NCBI RefSeq assembly: GCF_038396675.1
Contig: NC_088921.1
Span: 72,746,001-72,810,000 of the forward strand
Source of the DNA: Hydra vulgaris
Lineage: Eukaryota; Cnidaria; Hydrozoa; Anthoathecata; Hydridae
Length of the DNA stretch: 64,000 bases
Direction of reading: 5' to 3'
The notes under the pieces are model-generated. The model saw only the letters and a program-made list of their open reading frames with translations, ran no database searches and was not told where the DNA came from. Of this stretch, positions 45,830-58,987 are shown one piece after another. Made by a program: the position numbers and the translations under genes. The stretch's first letter is position 1. Each line of letters begins with the position of its first letter.

Positions 45830-46758
45830 TAATATGATTTCTAATGATTTTTAATGATTTTAATGTATATATAATTAGATGAACTTTAGATTTACCTTCT
45901 GCTATGCTCATTTGATTAAGCTGTTATTTGTTCGTAGCCATCAAAAATTATAACAGCAGATCCATAGTTAAATCGCCAAAATGTATCGTTTTTTTCCAAT
46001 GTACGCGATATAAAAGTGCACCACCATCGACAAAAAATTTACAGCTTGTCAAATATAGATTTGCTAATGTCATTTCTTTTAGCAAAATTTTCCTCAAATA
46101 CGATTTATCAGCCTTTGGCATTAGATATTGCGTAAATTAGGACCTATGGAAAAGTTATTAACTCATATATAAACATTTCCCTCTCTTTCGGCTATAGCTT
46201 TAAATCTTGTAAATAATAGTTAAATTCAAACAAACAGATATCTTATCTCATATTTTAACGGCGTTCGTTAACGAATCGAGTGCTTTTTTTTATCACGTCT
46301 TAATATTTTTGCATTTGGCAACAATAAATAAATAAGACTATATGCTATATCTAATAAGACTTTTCTCAACTCTTCCAAATTTTACATCATCTTTTTCAAC
46401 AATTGAGATGATTCCTGTTGATAATGAATTCAAAATTGCCAAATTTTTATGTTTTCTTGTCTTTTCTTGACTTTTTATATTTCGCATCAAATTCTGTTAT
46501 AACTAGATCTGTCCATAATCCAATCCAGAGACTTAAATTTGAGATTAAATTTATGTATAACCATAGGTGTGATTTTGAAAGGAATAACATTTCTTGAATG
46601 TAAGTAACCAAAATTTTTAGTCAACAATGTAACAGTTGAAGTACCTCTTTTATTTTTACTTAATTGGTTTAACCTAAAAGCAGTCTTACATGTTATGTAA
46701 TACACCGGCGATAGGCATTAATTATACGCATTTTTTTGTCAACTAAAAAACGTGCCCT
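45830..46758. other. no confident gene; one weak minus-strand frame
   Basis: A 72-codon minus-strand frame (46705-46487: TAFRLNQLSKNKRGTSTVTL, then IPFKITPMVIHKFN) is more protein-like than chance frames in this DNA, but I do not recognise it. The rest is AT-rich. Confidence 0.25.
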
Positions 46759-46776
46759 ATGGTAGATCCGCCACTG
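46757..46776. other. solo transposon terminus, GGTAGATCCGCCACTG
   Basis: This is the complement of CAGTGGCGGATCTACC, the same terminal sequence as the MITE at 48931-49024. No partner end was found upstream, so it is a solo end or a truncated copy. Confidence 0.4.
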
Positions 46777-47253
46777 CATTCTCCATTCTCGCAATATATT
46801 TAATAAAATTAATAAAAACAGTATGCAAACATTTTCAACTATATTTGTATAACTATATAACAACAATATAACTTTGACATGTTAAAAATGTAAATTCTTC
46901 AAATTATTTTTCTTTTAAAACAAATAAAAGATGTCATAGCAACGCAATTAAATTTCATCGAATCGTGCAATTTCGCAATAATAGGGTAAAAACGTTTGGC
47001 CAAAATAATTCAATAGCAATTAGTTTTTGTTTTACAGTATTTTTTTTTTATATAATTGTTATTAAGAATTCAATTATCTTTCTAATAGTGAATTAAAAAG
47101 GTATTATTGATACAATTATTTGTTTAAAATTACAAATTACAGGTATGTTTTTGGTAATTCTATTGTATTTTTAAAGGGTAATTCCTTATTAATTCGGTTA
47201 CATTGAAGAAGCGATATGAGTTTTACAAGTTATTATTTATAGAATTGTGAAAA
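46777..47253. other. no recognisable feature
   Basis: AT-rich spacer. Confidence 0.4.
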
Positions 47254-47400
47254 GTCTAGCAAAAAGGAATTCCTTCTTTGCAATGCGATTTTTATCCCGC
47301 TTGAACTTTTTAACTTTCTTTACCTTAGTCTATCAAAAAGGGAATTCTACTTTGCGATACAACTTTTATGATGTGAGAACATTTTAACTTTCTTCGTTTT
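47254..47400. repeat. diverged tandem duplication, about 77-bp unit
   Basis: GTCTAGCAAAAAGGAATTCC...TTTTTAACTTTCTTTA is followed by GTCTATCAAAAAGGGAATTC...CATTTTAACTTTCTTCG. Two copies, roughly 75-80% alike. Confidence 0.65.
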
Positions 47401-47533
47401 CCTTCACAAAAGCAATTTTTTTTCATTGAGAGTTTTTGTCACATAAAAAACCCAAAAAAGTTAGCTGCACCAACTTGCTCCATTTTGAAATAATTATACT
47501 TTATTGATTTATCTACTTTTCTCAATCTCCTTC

Positions 47534-47635
<102 letters not shown>

Positions 47636-47707
47636 TTAGGTTTGAAAAAATTTTTTTAATTTTATAAGATTTTATTGTTTTATTTTTTATTTTTCTTGTT
47701 TTCTCAG

Positions 47708-47811
47708 AGTTGAATTTAAACGATACTTTGATGGACCTGTTACATGATATTCAAGATTGGTTCAAGCATTTTATTTCAAAATTTCAAGTTGTTCAAAATA
47801 CCCAAATAAAG
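47708..47811 (+). CDS. candidate internal exon, unknown protein
   Basis: A 104-base segment has a strong acceptor (TTTTTCTTGTTTTCTCAG) and a good donor (AAG/GTAATA). It is open in one frame: LNLNDTLMDLLHDIQDWFKH, FISKFQVVQNTQIK. The peptide is amphipathic, acidic and Trp-containing, unlike translations of the AT-rich background. No neighbouring exons were recognised within several kilobases on either side, so it may be one exon of a gene with long introns, or of a transposon. I do not recognise the family. Confidence 0.4.
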
Positions 47812-47814
47812 GTA

Positions 47815-48925
47815 ATAAATGTTTGAATTTCTGTAATTTATATTGATTTTTATGCCTTTTTAATGGCATAGCTGTACCTCTTGAAAATATGCAAAAAATT
47901 GGATTGGTTTACTTAGGTTTTAATTCAATCCTTTCATTTCAATTGATAGCAGACAATTGGTTTACTCCAAAGCTTAAACCTTACTAAAACTTGAAAAGTC
48001 GTGTTGCAATTGTGGGCATTAAATGCTTACTTTTAACTTAGTTTTGACAATTTTTTCCTTTTATATATCTGATCGATATATTTTGCGATATTTATAGTGC
48101 AATAAATACATATAATAATTTAAATCAATTGGTGATTTTTAAAGTTTTCATACAGTTTCACAAAATTTGTGTTTATCCGAAAAAAATGTGATATGGTGTG
48201 TTAATTGAGCATGTTTTGAATTATGAAATTTTCATGAAATGTTTTTTTACTAATAATGGTCCATTTGACCGTTATTGCTATAAATCTACGGAACGAGTAT
48301 AAAATTTTTATTTTTTGCACTAAATTTGTGATAAAAAAAGTAATTTTTAAAAATCGGTCAATTGGTGTATAACAAGTTGTGTCAAGGTGTAAATGAGAAA
48401 TTTTTTAAGCAAAACAACAGGAAATATTCTTACGGCGGCAGTATACTAGCTTTTCATCCACAAAAGTGTAAATTTTTATTGGGCTTTATCATCTGGTTGA
48501 GGTCAAACTTCATCCTGAATAATTAGGATGAAGTAGTAAAAATATATATTTTTTGAAATTCAAACAGTAAGTAATCTTTTTTGGAATTTTTTATTACCCT
48601 ATTTTTCTACATTTATTGCTTCTTTAGTTATCATTTTTTATTTTTGTTACAAGGATTTTTTTTGACCTATGATATTACCACTTTCTTTCACTGAAAAATA
48701 ACAAGGTGTTTATTATCACTGTGTCAATTTTGAATCCATAAACTTTTGACTTGGTTAAGATATCCTATTTCGAAATGCAGCCTTTTTTGTTCTTTTTTCA
48801 GACATTAGGGATTTTCAAATATTCATTTTTAATGAAAATAATTATAACAATATGGTAAAACAAATTTTCATCCAATATTTTATATATTGCTTCACAGTTC
48901 CTAAAACCTGGTTTTACATTGTTCA
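47815..48925. other. no recognisable feature (possibly intronic)
   Basis: AT-rich, no repeats or coding that I can support. Confidence 0.4.
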
Positions 48926-48930
48926 TCAGC

Positions 48931-49024
48931 CGCAGAGGCGGATCTACGAAAATGCAAGCCGCCCCCTCGTGCTCCCTTTGCTTTTTTTTTCCCCCTTGAC
49001 ACAAAAGCTAAATCTGCCACTGAT
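48931..49024. mobile_element. short MITE, about 95 bp
   Basis: The left end GCAGAGGCGGATCTACG and the right end (complement) CAGTGGCAGATTTAGC are imperfect terminal inverted repeats of a CAGTGGCGGATCTA type. The interior is a short C-rich run. A related solo end lies at 46757. Confidence 0.55.
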
Positions 49025-49912
<888 letters not shown>

Positions 49913-51125
49913 TTTATACGTATAAATGCGTATTTGATACGAGATGTGCCAGCCGGGAAACGTTTTCTTAACATAAAAAAAGTTTCAGAAAGTGCATCAA
50001 TTTAATAATATTGAATAAACTTACATATCATGCTTTCACTAGGACTGATTTTGTTTGTCATTGATAAGTTCATAAGGTAACTTGATAGAAACTTTTTTAA
50101 ATACAACTTTTCAATATAATAAAATAAATAGCCAACGATCCATTAAATTTAAACCTGTAAAAGAAAAATATGAATTCCATCTGGAAAAAATTTAATCTAT
50201 TTAACTATTTATAAAAAAAGTTAATTAATAAAAACATTAAAATATATTTCATGAAGCTGTACCACTTTAATAAACAGCGTTATCAAAAACATGCAAGTCT
50301 AAACCTAATGAATTAGTTACTATCATCAAAAAAACAACTTCAAAAAACTATATTGTTACTACAGAAAAATCTAACTTGTCATAATTTCTTTGCTAAAGTA
50401 AATAAATTATTCACTTTATTGAAAAAAAGTTGCAAATTTAAACTTCTTTTTCCAGAATTATAACCTTAATTTTTATTATACTAAAATTTTTTTATTATTT
50501 TAAAATCCAATAACATCTTATGAAATAACGAATATCTAAATATACTATAATATAATGATTTATATATATGGGTATTTCTATATTTCAGTGTCGTATCATA
50601 CGGAGGTATTTTCTCTAATAAAAGTTTTTCTATAACTCTATAAATTTTTTGCTCTTGTTCTAAAATAATACTGAATTAAAATGCTTTAATAGAAATTAGA
50701 TTAAATTTAATTGTTTAAACACTTATACAATTTGAAAATTAAAACACGAGTTCAGTGACCCAACGCGAAAAATTTTTTTTTCTGAAATTTAACTTCTAAA
50801 GTAATTAAGTAAATAAAGTAATTATATTTCGTTGTTGTAATTTATTCATTTTGCGTTCGAATAATCATAAAAAAAGGCACTAAAGAAAAATTTTCAATTA
50901 ATTTTTTATTATAAAAGAAACTATCGGTTCATTGACGATTGCAATTGCAACTGCAACGTTCATTGACGAAACAAGCGATATAATTAAAATCATGCTTCAA
51001 AAATTTAGTTATTTGTAATATATTTTAATTTTATTCAGGTGAAAATTGCATTGGAATGATTTTTCCATTCTTTATTTAAAAATAATGTGATTTTGATTTA
51101 TCTTTGATTGACTTTTATCTATTTG
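49913..51125. other. no recognisable feature
   Basis: AT-rich spacer. A CAATTGCAACTGCAACG phrase near 50941 is the only local oddity. Confidence 0.4.
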
Positions 51126-51129
51126 AAGT

Positions 51130-51380
51130 CTAGTATGAATTAAAATAGAACTGAATCCAAGTTCATCTCTTTGCTGTTTTGTATCGTTTTGTGACATCAA
51201 TGATAGATGATATTGTAATGCAGATGCAAAATCTGCAGCTGAAATGATCTCACAATGACTAGATTTGACTCTCTGCGCTGCAGTTTGCTTAACAGTTGGC
51301 TCCTATTCCATCAACTATTCCCTTTACATGCATCGTGGCAAAGATATGCCAGATGAATTTTTGCTTGCAATATTTATCAA
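51130..51380 (-). pseudogene. transposon-type ORF fragment with GKG-VDGIG-like motif
   Basis: The minus strand reads FIWHIFATMHVKGIVDGIGA, then with breaks SHCEIISAADFASALQYHLS, LMSQNDTKQQRDELGF. It corresponds to the FFATxHGKGxVDGIGGxVKR block found in a recurring cnidarian/insect repetitive gene family, with HGKG altered to HVKG. The family's function is unknown to me. The SINE at 51385-51625 separates it from a possible upstream part (51795-51626). Confidence 0.45.
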
Positions 51381-51384
51381 AACT

Positions 51385-51625
51385 TTTTATTTTTTTTTAA
51401 TTTTCACCTCCACAAGGCCGAAGCCACTACAGGTGAGGAGGCTACTAAATTTTGTTTGACCCTCTCTCTACTCTTAACTCCAAAACACGAAACAAACAAG
51501 GCCGCTGTGCGGAGAAACAAGTTGAGCGTGGTACTAACAGGAAGTGGTTGGGATAGATCTCGGAACCTCTTGCATACAAAGCGAGAGCTCTACCACTGCA
51601 CCACTACCGCATTGCAAAATAAACA
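51385..51625 (-). mobile_element. tRNA-derived SINE, about 240 bp
   Basis: Minus strand. The head has an A-box-like TGGTGCAGTGGTAGAGC and an anticodon-arm-like CTCTCGCTTTGTATGCAAGAG (just past 20 bases in total; the loop would place UGU, Thr, at the anticodon). A B-box-like GGTTCCGAGATC follows, then a tRNA-unrelated body with AGGCCGCTG and GTAGTGGCTTCGGCC phrases, and an A-rich tail (AAAAAAAAATAAAAAG at about 51400-51385). The interruption of the B box and the long 3' body exclude a functional tRNA. Target duplications were not resolved. Confidence 0.65.
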
Positions 51626-51795
51626 TTGCAGCCGTAATGCTTTGTTATCAAATTGAGAAGTGGCATTGTCACTACATATGTGCACTTCTTCGACTCGACT
51701 AGGAATGAGATTTTTTCAATGTATGGTATAACTGAAGGCTGTGTATAATCAGTTGAATCAGAAACTATGTATCTCTTAGATCTGTCACTGGACAA
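51626..51795 (-). pseudogene. possible upstream part of the GKG-VDGIG ORF
   Basis: The minus-strand frame reads DRSKRYIVSDSTDYTQPSVI, PYIEKISFLVES. It lies on the same strand, just upstream of the SINE that may have split the gene. Weak support. Confidence 0.3.
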
Positions 51796-52195
51796 TTTAA
51801 AAAAAAAAAAAAAAAAAAATAGAGAAACCCAATTAGTTTGATGTTCTGCGTAACGTTTTTTCTTACTTTTAATTTCGAATCCATTACTTAAAAATGTTTT
51901 TTTTACAGTAATACACCTAATAATGCGAGGTTTTCTAAGATTAGGGGCCCTATTGACATGTTTGTTTGTTTGTTTTTTAGGGGGGGGGGCTCCTACCCTC
52001 TAGCCACGACACTGCATATTGTACAACTTTGTAACTGTCTTTTACCTGTTTATCAGGGTTTAGTTTTAACTCTGTTTTATCTTTATTTTTTTTACTCTGT
52101 TTTATCAGGGTTTAGTTCTATGCAGTTTGAATTGCAGTATACATTACAAGTTTTTTTTTTAATTTTTCCAGACCAGATAAAGTTTAGCTTAGAAG
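51796..52195. other. no gene; possible transposon end near 52010
   Basis: An A-run at 51802-51820. CTCTAGCCACGACACTG at 51998-52014 is the complement of a CAGTGTCGTGGCTAGAG-type terminal sequence preceded by a G run. No partner was found. Confidence 0.35.
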
Positions 52196-52990
52196 TATGA
52201 TATCATCAGCATACCCTACCACACCAGTGAAGTTACCACATGCAGACGTACCTATATTACTTTTATTTTTAATGGTTTCAAGAAGGTCCTGTATATATAT
52301 AGAGGTGCGGTGATAGAATTGAACTTTGTCTAAAATTCTTTTGGCAACCTTGGTATAAGATTCTGTGGTGATAGTTTCGCTATCCTTTTTATTATTTATT
52401 GTGAATAACCGCGAGTTTATCTTATTGTGAATAACCGCGAGTGTATATTATTTATCTTTTTTTTTATGCTTCTAAATGCATTTCATAAGTTTTTTGGCTT
52501 GATATTTTCTAGCTTTTTAAGTACAACTTATTGCTTGTAGAGTTTATTGTTTTGAGCTAACTTAACGCCTCTTATACCTATTAACTCTAATTATATAAGT
52601 CGTATAATTAGAACATTTTGGAAACCCAGTATCTCTCTATTTTCGAAAGATGATATGATAAAATCTTTTTGCTTCGGCTTAAATTGGGAGTCCACTAGGA
52701 TTTGGAATATATTAACTGTTTTTTCTGGTTGAGGTATTCGCAATGTGACAAAGTTACACTATTAATAATGGTTATATAAATTTGGGCTAGCTCCTTATTA
52801 TAATTGCCAGTTCTAAGGTTCTGATTATTAAAACTAGCGTTTAGATGGTCATTATATAAGTTTAAAAAATCATTGTTACACCAGGCATAACTAGGAATAT
52901 AATTTTTTTCTGCTATCTTATTAATATTTTCTTGAGATTGGCAACCGATAAGTTTAATCAAAATTGATAGTGGTAACTGATCGCTCATAT
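52196..52990 (-). pseudogene. LINE fragment: endonuclease end, linker and isolated YADD
   Basis: 52988-52695 on the minus strand reads MSDQLPLSILIKLI, YIPSYAWCNNDFLNLYNDHL, NASFNNQNLRTGNYNK. This is the end of a LINE endonuclease (SDHLPI-like) followed by the linker. Near 52330-52200 the strand reads YIQDLLETIKNKSNIGTSAC, GNFTGVVGYADDI, an RT catalytic box. The RT fingers between them are missing, so the copy has an internal deletion. A third LINE type, judged by the GVVGYADDI context. Confidence 0.6.
52397..52446. repeat. tandem duplication, about 25 bp
   Basis: TTATTGTGAATAACCGCGAG appears twice in direct succession (about 52397 and 52422). It falls inside the deleted LINE copy. Confidence 0.8.
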
Positions 52991-54159
52991 TTTGAGGAAG
53001 GATGGAGGATTAACAATGCATTTGTAATAAATAAGAGATTTTTAGGAAAGATATATTCTTTTTACATATATTATATTGTGATATATAAAAAAAGAATTTG
53101 GCACTGTATGATGTTGACATGCATATGTGGGACCAGAGCCTTTAGTTAAATGGACTAATTTTAGGTTATTTGATTTTATAAAATTCAATAAAGCCGTTTT
53201 ATAAATTCGTAGAGCTTGATCTTTTTAATAGATCATATATTCCGTTTGAAAAAGATTGGAAGTCACCTTTTCAATGCTTATTTTAAGTAATTTTATTTTG
53301 CGATGAAGATAGGGAAATACGAATGATAATAATGCTAGTATAATTTCTAGTTAATTTTGTTGCAAATATATGGTAATTTTCTTAGAGAACTATATATACT
53401 TTGAAATAAGTCTCTTCGCACAAAGAATGCATTTCCGCAAAATGGTTGACCCATGTGCATGCTTGTTTGCTTGGTGAAGTTAAATATTGGAAATTTTTAT
53501 ATATATTTATTAGTATTTAAGTTTCAATAGCCAGTGTTCGCATACAAAATTTATGTCATGAGTAGATATAACAGTAATAAACATACATACAGATTTTAAA
53601 AGTATTTCGTCGCAACAAAAAGCTGAAAAAAAAATCCCCTCAACTTTTACATTATTGTTTCAGTTATGTCGCTGAAGAAGCGATGCTCAAATTAAAACCT
53701 TGATTTTATTCTGATGGGGGGGGGGGGATGTGCGTACCCCACATCCTCTTTGGATCCTTCACTGATAACCACCCCAGATTCCAATCATGTTCCATCCTCT
53801 ACTTAATTGTTTACTTGTACCCTTCCATATTTTGTACTTATAAAAATGTATTATATAGGGATAAAAATGTGTTTTTATAAATATTTTCCTTACATATAAT
53901 GTGTCAACATTAAAAAAAAACTCTTTTGATTATTAATGAGCAAAAAAAGAAAATATCAACATCAACAACAAAAATGTAAAAGTGTCGAAATGTTTCAACT
54001 ATCAAATTTTTATAACTTTTTTATAATAATCCTTATCTTACAAAGGAATAAATTTTAGCCTCTCTTTCAGATCATTCCTTTTTTTTTTCTTTCTGTAATG
54101 GCACTTTGATTAAAGCTGAAAAGAACACTTGTTTTAGGCAAAGTAAACATAATGTTCTT
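52991..54159. other. no recognisable feature
   Basis: AT-rich, including a G run at 53718. 53150-53230 may continue the LINE endonuclease on the minus strand, but too weakly to call. Confidence 0.4.
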
Positions 54160-56075
54160 TTAAACTTCCTTTTTACTGGTATATTTTTCGGGTGGCTTTA
54201 CATTGGATATGTGAAATATCTTATTTGCATAAGAAACTTTATACCCAACAAGAGGTGTGCATTTAATTTGGAGTGATGTTATCTTTGAAAATGGTAATTT
54301 CTTAAATAAAAGTTTGTTTGCAACTTTTTGAAAATCTTTAAAATCCTCCAATTGAATTGGAATAATTCTGAATGGTTTTCTTCTGTTTACTGCAACTAAA
54401 AGTCTTATCAATGAAACTGGTGTGTAAAATTCAGAAGACGTTTTCTTAACTTGACTATGAATGTTATCAACATCCTGAACCGCTGAATATCCTAGTACAC
54501 TGTACTTCATCGTTATATCTAAAACTGATTGGTGCTGAGTCAGAAAGTAAATCATGGCAGTTGTCATAATTGAGTTGCGGTTTTAAGAAACACAACTATC
54601 ACTCTAAAAAATATAATGTTTAACTTCAGAAAAAGTTTCTGCAACATCCTCCAAAATTTTAATAAGCCCTCTTGCAAGATCGTTACCAGTTCTTCCTGAA
54701 GTTACTTCTGGCCACACAACACAATACTTCTTATTGATTTTGCTAAACTTTAACGTGTGCTGACAGATTGTAAACATTTAGTTTTCTTTTGTAGAAAAAG
54801 CTACTTTTTTCAGCTTTCGGATGCTGAATAACATTTTGCCGATCAAAACTAATTACTGCTACATCAAATGATCTTTCTTCGCGCATTGCAATTTTTTCCT
54901 GCAAATCAACTTTTGCATCTCATCTATGCATTTCTCAAGTTGATTATTATCTTTTGCTACTTTATACGCTGCACAAGCATCACATCTGTCGTGTTTTGGT
55001 TGATGGAAACTTAAATTAAAATGAGAGTTAAATATGAATATAAAGTACGACTCTTCAACTTTTTTTATTTCTTCCTCTCCACTATTTTCAATGTATAGCT
55101 GAAACAGTTTTTTGACATTCAAATTTGAGACTAACTACTGCCTGGTAATTAAAAACCTACAATTGTGACTAACTTGAAACAGAAAAAATTTTCCCATTTT
55201 TGTCTATATTGCAGTATGACTGTTTGATAAAATTTTTCTGCTCGCTGGTAAATTTAGCGTTGCATGTACAAACTAACAGTTTTCTTTACATGTTTCAGAA
55301 ACCATTTTTGATGGAATTATTTTTCGAGTACTGTTAACATAAGACTTTCCATACTGGCATAAATTTTTACGCCTATTCATTTTCCAAAATGGAAGCGTAA
55401 AAATGTCTAGATCTCTTTTTAGTTGTTTTCTTACTACTTGTTTAAATAAGCCCATCAACAAGATCATCTTTATGAAATCTATAAAAAAAAAATTTAATAT
55501 ATGAAATACAAAAGGCTGAAAACTAAATAAAGCATGAAGATTATAAAAAGTAACCTTTGCCATCATAGTAATCAATATAACATAATAATGAAAATGATCT
55601 GTTGTGTTAAGACATAAATTTTAGCATAATAAACATTATAAATATAGTTTTACATCCAGATAAAATTTTAATGTGAAAACTGTACTCTTGTTGAGTCTTC
55701 ATATGTTAACATACCTAGATTTTTCAGTTTGATTTTTGGGATGCTGCGGAGATCCAGAGGTATCAGGAGAAGAAACAACATTATTGAACGAAATGTCTCT
55801 ACTATATAACATAATAGAATGACATGATTTTTATGAATATGATGTAAATATTATGAAGAAATAAACACAGTAAAGAAAAACTTAAAATTTAACTTAGTAA
55901 AAAAACATTACAACGTTATTAAACTTGAAAAGAATTTAATGTCTTTTTAATACATAAAAAACTCTGTAATTAAATTCAATTTGATAAAATTTTACTTGTT
56001 TGACGAATTAAAGTCTTTGTTAAATGAATTTAAAACATCTTGCAAAGACAATTTCTTTTTTCTGATAGCAGCCAT
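54160..56075 (-). pseudogene. DUF7869-like gene with introns (CDxC, SDSC, QNRN motifs), partly decayed
   Basis: Exon 1 (56075-55996) starts MAAIRKKKLSLQDVLNSF. A donor GTAAAA and an acceptor before 55801 join in phase to NRDISFNNVVSSPDTSGS, ending at a donor at 55715. After an intron, with a frame change, 55440-55290 reads NRRKNLCQYGKSYVNSTRKI, PSKMVSETCKENC, then CNAKFTSEQKNFIKQSYC. 55122-54859 has NLSFHQPKHDRCDACAAYKV. 54880-54740 has REERSFDVAVISFDRQNV, FFYKRKLNVYNLSAH. Then VVWPEVTSGRTGNDLARGLI, SDSC and NRNSIMTTAMIYF, and 54567-54160 is open to a natural stop (GYSAVQDVDNIHSQV, LIRLLVAVNRRKPF). Motif order matches proteins with DUF7869, probably an RNase H-like nuclease/transposase. Stops flank SDSC and frameshifts occur, so likely inactive. 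Confidence 0.7.
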
Positions 56076-58555
56076 CTTTATGTTAAAATTCAAATTAGTT
56101 GTTTATTTTTGCTGATAGAACCTTATAACACAAAAATTTTTTAAGGGACTTTATAATACTAAAAGATTGTTACAATACCCCGTTTTACACTTAGAACTTT
56201 TGTCAAAAACTTGGTCAAAACTGAATATTTTTATAAAAGGTTTTAACAGATGATAGATTTTGTTTACATCATCATGACTATGTTAATAACTCATTTTTTT
56301 CTAAAATGTCATTTACAACCCTATAGTTCTCATGCGACGAAATCACAATCAAATTTTTTATTAAGTTAATTAATTATCTTTACACGAGAAAGAGTCTGTG
56401 GCGCGAAATTTTGATGTTAAAATATAGAATTTTTTTCTAAAGTTACACACGTTAGAAAGAAATCTGATTTATTTTAGAAAACAATGGATAGGAGCATTTA
56501 TTATTGACTATATTTACACATACCAATTCTGTGTAATATGAGCATGCTCAAATTACCCATTGTTTTTTGGTAAAGTTATCTAGTTTACGGTCCGAAGAAT
56601 TCAGCGATTTTAATTAGTTTTTGGATAAAAGTACAACATTGTAGAAACTTGTAAAATTATAAAAGTATCAATATATTTATGTAATTTAATGCCAAAAATG
56701 CCCGTAAATTTTTAAATTTTTTCATTATTTTTTAAAATTTTTAATTTAATAAACTTGGATTTTTTTATCTTTTTTTGCGTAAAAACAAAGGAATTTTGTT
56801 TTAATAAAAAGTGGCCTAAAATTTGATGTTTTAATAATAATTTTTGTTTATTAAAAATTAGTATATACCATTAATAATTTCTAATTGTCTCGTTAGTCTT
56901 TTCTTGTTTATTTTACGCTGTTTTTTTAGCTATTTCAAAGTGCTCATATTACGTAGTGTAGTGGTCTGGGTAATATCAGCATTTTTGCGGGTTTTTCAAA
57001 ACCTTTGTGTCTTTAAGAAAATATGTCGGGTGCCCAAAAATCAAAGTAAAACATGAATAGTGGTTCCTTAAGGTTGTTTATTTTCAAAAATTTTGGGTAC
57101 AGCAAAATTGTTTTTAAAAATATTCCCATTTTCGATTACAGTGCTCATTATAGACTAATCTAAACTATATTTATTTATTCTGTTTTGGCTTTATAAAAGT
57201 TTTGGAAATCATTGAACAGATGAATTGTCATTATTAGCAAATTACCTTATGTATGTCTATAGTTTGATATGATAAGATTTATTCTATTATTTATATTTTT
57301 AAAATTGTTCTACAAACCATTTTAAGACACAAGTAGTTTTCTAAAATTACTTTTATGACGTTTAATAACTTTGTACTGTGTGTGAATAGTTATTTTTATT
57401 TGCTACATTTTTTTCATAATATATTGAAGAACTTTTTAAGTTTGTTGGTTACAGTGATTTTCTAACTGTGCAATTATTGTTTTTGAGTTTTAGACGTTAA
57501 TGTTAGTGGATTGTTTGTTTTTTTGAGTTAATTTTGTATTTACTATTGTGTAACTGATATTTTTTTATCGATGCTTTGAAGATTTTAAAGCTAGCTTTAC
57601 ATAGTAGTAAAACATTTTGATACATACAATTAATCTAAAATTAATCAATATTAAATTGATAAGTTTTTAAAAGGTTGATATGTAAATATAAAATCTTGCT
57701 CATCAAATTTTAAAATAGGTTTTGAAAGTTTATAAGTTTTAGCATCATTTAGCAAAACAATTGAAAATATTATTCATGGTGAGAAATTTATTTCAGTTTT
57801 ATATTTTGTGCTTTGATTCAGTATTGATAACTATTAATGTCATTAATAATGAATAGCTTTTAAAATGTAAATAACGTTTGATAATGAGGATTTAATTCAA
57901 TTTAAATTCGATTCAGATAATTTTTTTCCAAGCATACCCCCCTCCCTTATAATTGACACCTTCTCCCTCAAAAAAAATTTTTGATGAAAATTAAATAAGA
58001 AAGGATAGAAAAAAATAAAAAACTTATACATCTACCATTTCATATATTCCTTTTGAAATTCCCTTCTGGTAAATGGTTTTTTACCTTTACTACCCTCCCA
58101 ATTAATGTTAATTCATAGGTATCTCTACTTACCCCTACAATTACAACACCCCACTCTATAATTTTTTAACGTTATGTCTACTCCTCCTAACTATAAGATC
58201 CCCTACAATTTGGTAAGAGCGTATGGACATTTTATTCATACACAAAATGTGGTGAGTTATGTTGTATTGTTATAAACTCAAAATTGCAGAAATAAATAAG
58301 ATATATAACTTAATTTTTTGTCAATTATATCAATATTTTATATGTATGGGTGTGTAGGAATGATCAGATAATCAGGTTAAGATATAGTATGCAATATAGA
58401 TGATAATTTAAAATGAATTTATTAAAAAATTATATAAATAATAATATCATAGTTAAAAATCCGAAAATCAAATTTTGTAATCGTTAAAAATGAAAAATAG
58501 AATTTTAAAATTTTTCTTCAAATTCTTTAAAAAACTCTTTTTTAGGTTCCCGAAG
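56076..58555. other. long non-coding stretch
   Basis: AT-rich. GTAATATGAGCATGCTCAAATTAC at 56533-56556 (24 bases, an imperfect palindrome) is the only marked structure, and TGCTCATATTACG recurs near 56940. No gene, SINE or LINE was recognised. Confidence 0.45.
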
Positions 58556-58672
58556 AAGCCATAAAAGTCTTGTCACAGAGCACCGCGGAGGAGCATTGAT
58601 CAGAGCTCGCGTTGTACCCTGGGCTGCTTCCATCTGAGCCCACTAAGCACTGCGCCACGGCTGCTAATAGAG
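58556..58672 (-). mobile_element. tRNA-derived SINE-like element
   Basis: The minus strand begins GCAGCCGTGGCGCAGTGC with an A-box-like TGGCGCAGTGCTTAGTGG. It has a B-box-like GCGAGCTCTGATC about 50 bases further, then a GC-rich body and, after 60 bases, an A-rich run. It is much richer in GC than its surroundings. The acceptor arm does not close, so it is not a working tRNA gene. It differs in sequence from the SINE at 51.5 kb. Confidence 0.55.
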
Positions 58673-58987
58673 CCTTATAATTCTGACGTTATCATAAGCT
58701 ATTTATACAGTTTGATGATATAGCCATCTATATTACTTAATAAGTAAAAAACTATTTTATTATTATTATATTAATAGCATCTTTGTATATAATACATAAT
58801 ATAGAGTTTGTAAATCATATTATTTTTCAACATTTAAATAAGTAGCAAAGAACATTTTAATTTCACAAATTTAATAAATGCTTACCGACTGGCAACTAAA
58901 ATAAAGGAAACCTGTTAATAAAAGCTGTCAACAAGATTGTAAACAAGTTGTACGAGACCATATACCCAGGACAAAATTTGTATAGAT
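58673..58987. other. no recognisable feature
   Basis: AT-rich spacer between SINE and tandem repeat. Confidence 0.4.

Noticed and set aside
51530-51607. Functional tRNA-Thr gene
   Set aside because: The anticodon arm looks tRNA-like, but the B box is interrupted, the acceptor stem does not close, and the sequence continues into a SINE body with an A tail.
52012-52020. Complete hAT- or Harbinger-type MITE ending at 52014
   Set aside because: Only one possible terminus was seen; without a partner end or target duplication an element cannot be called.
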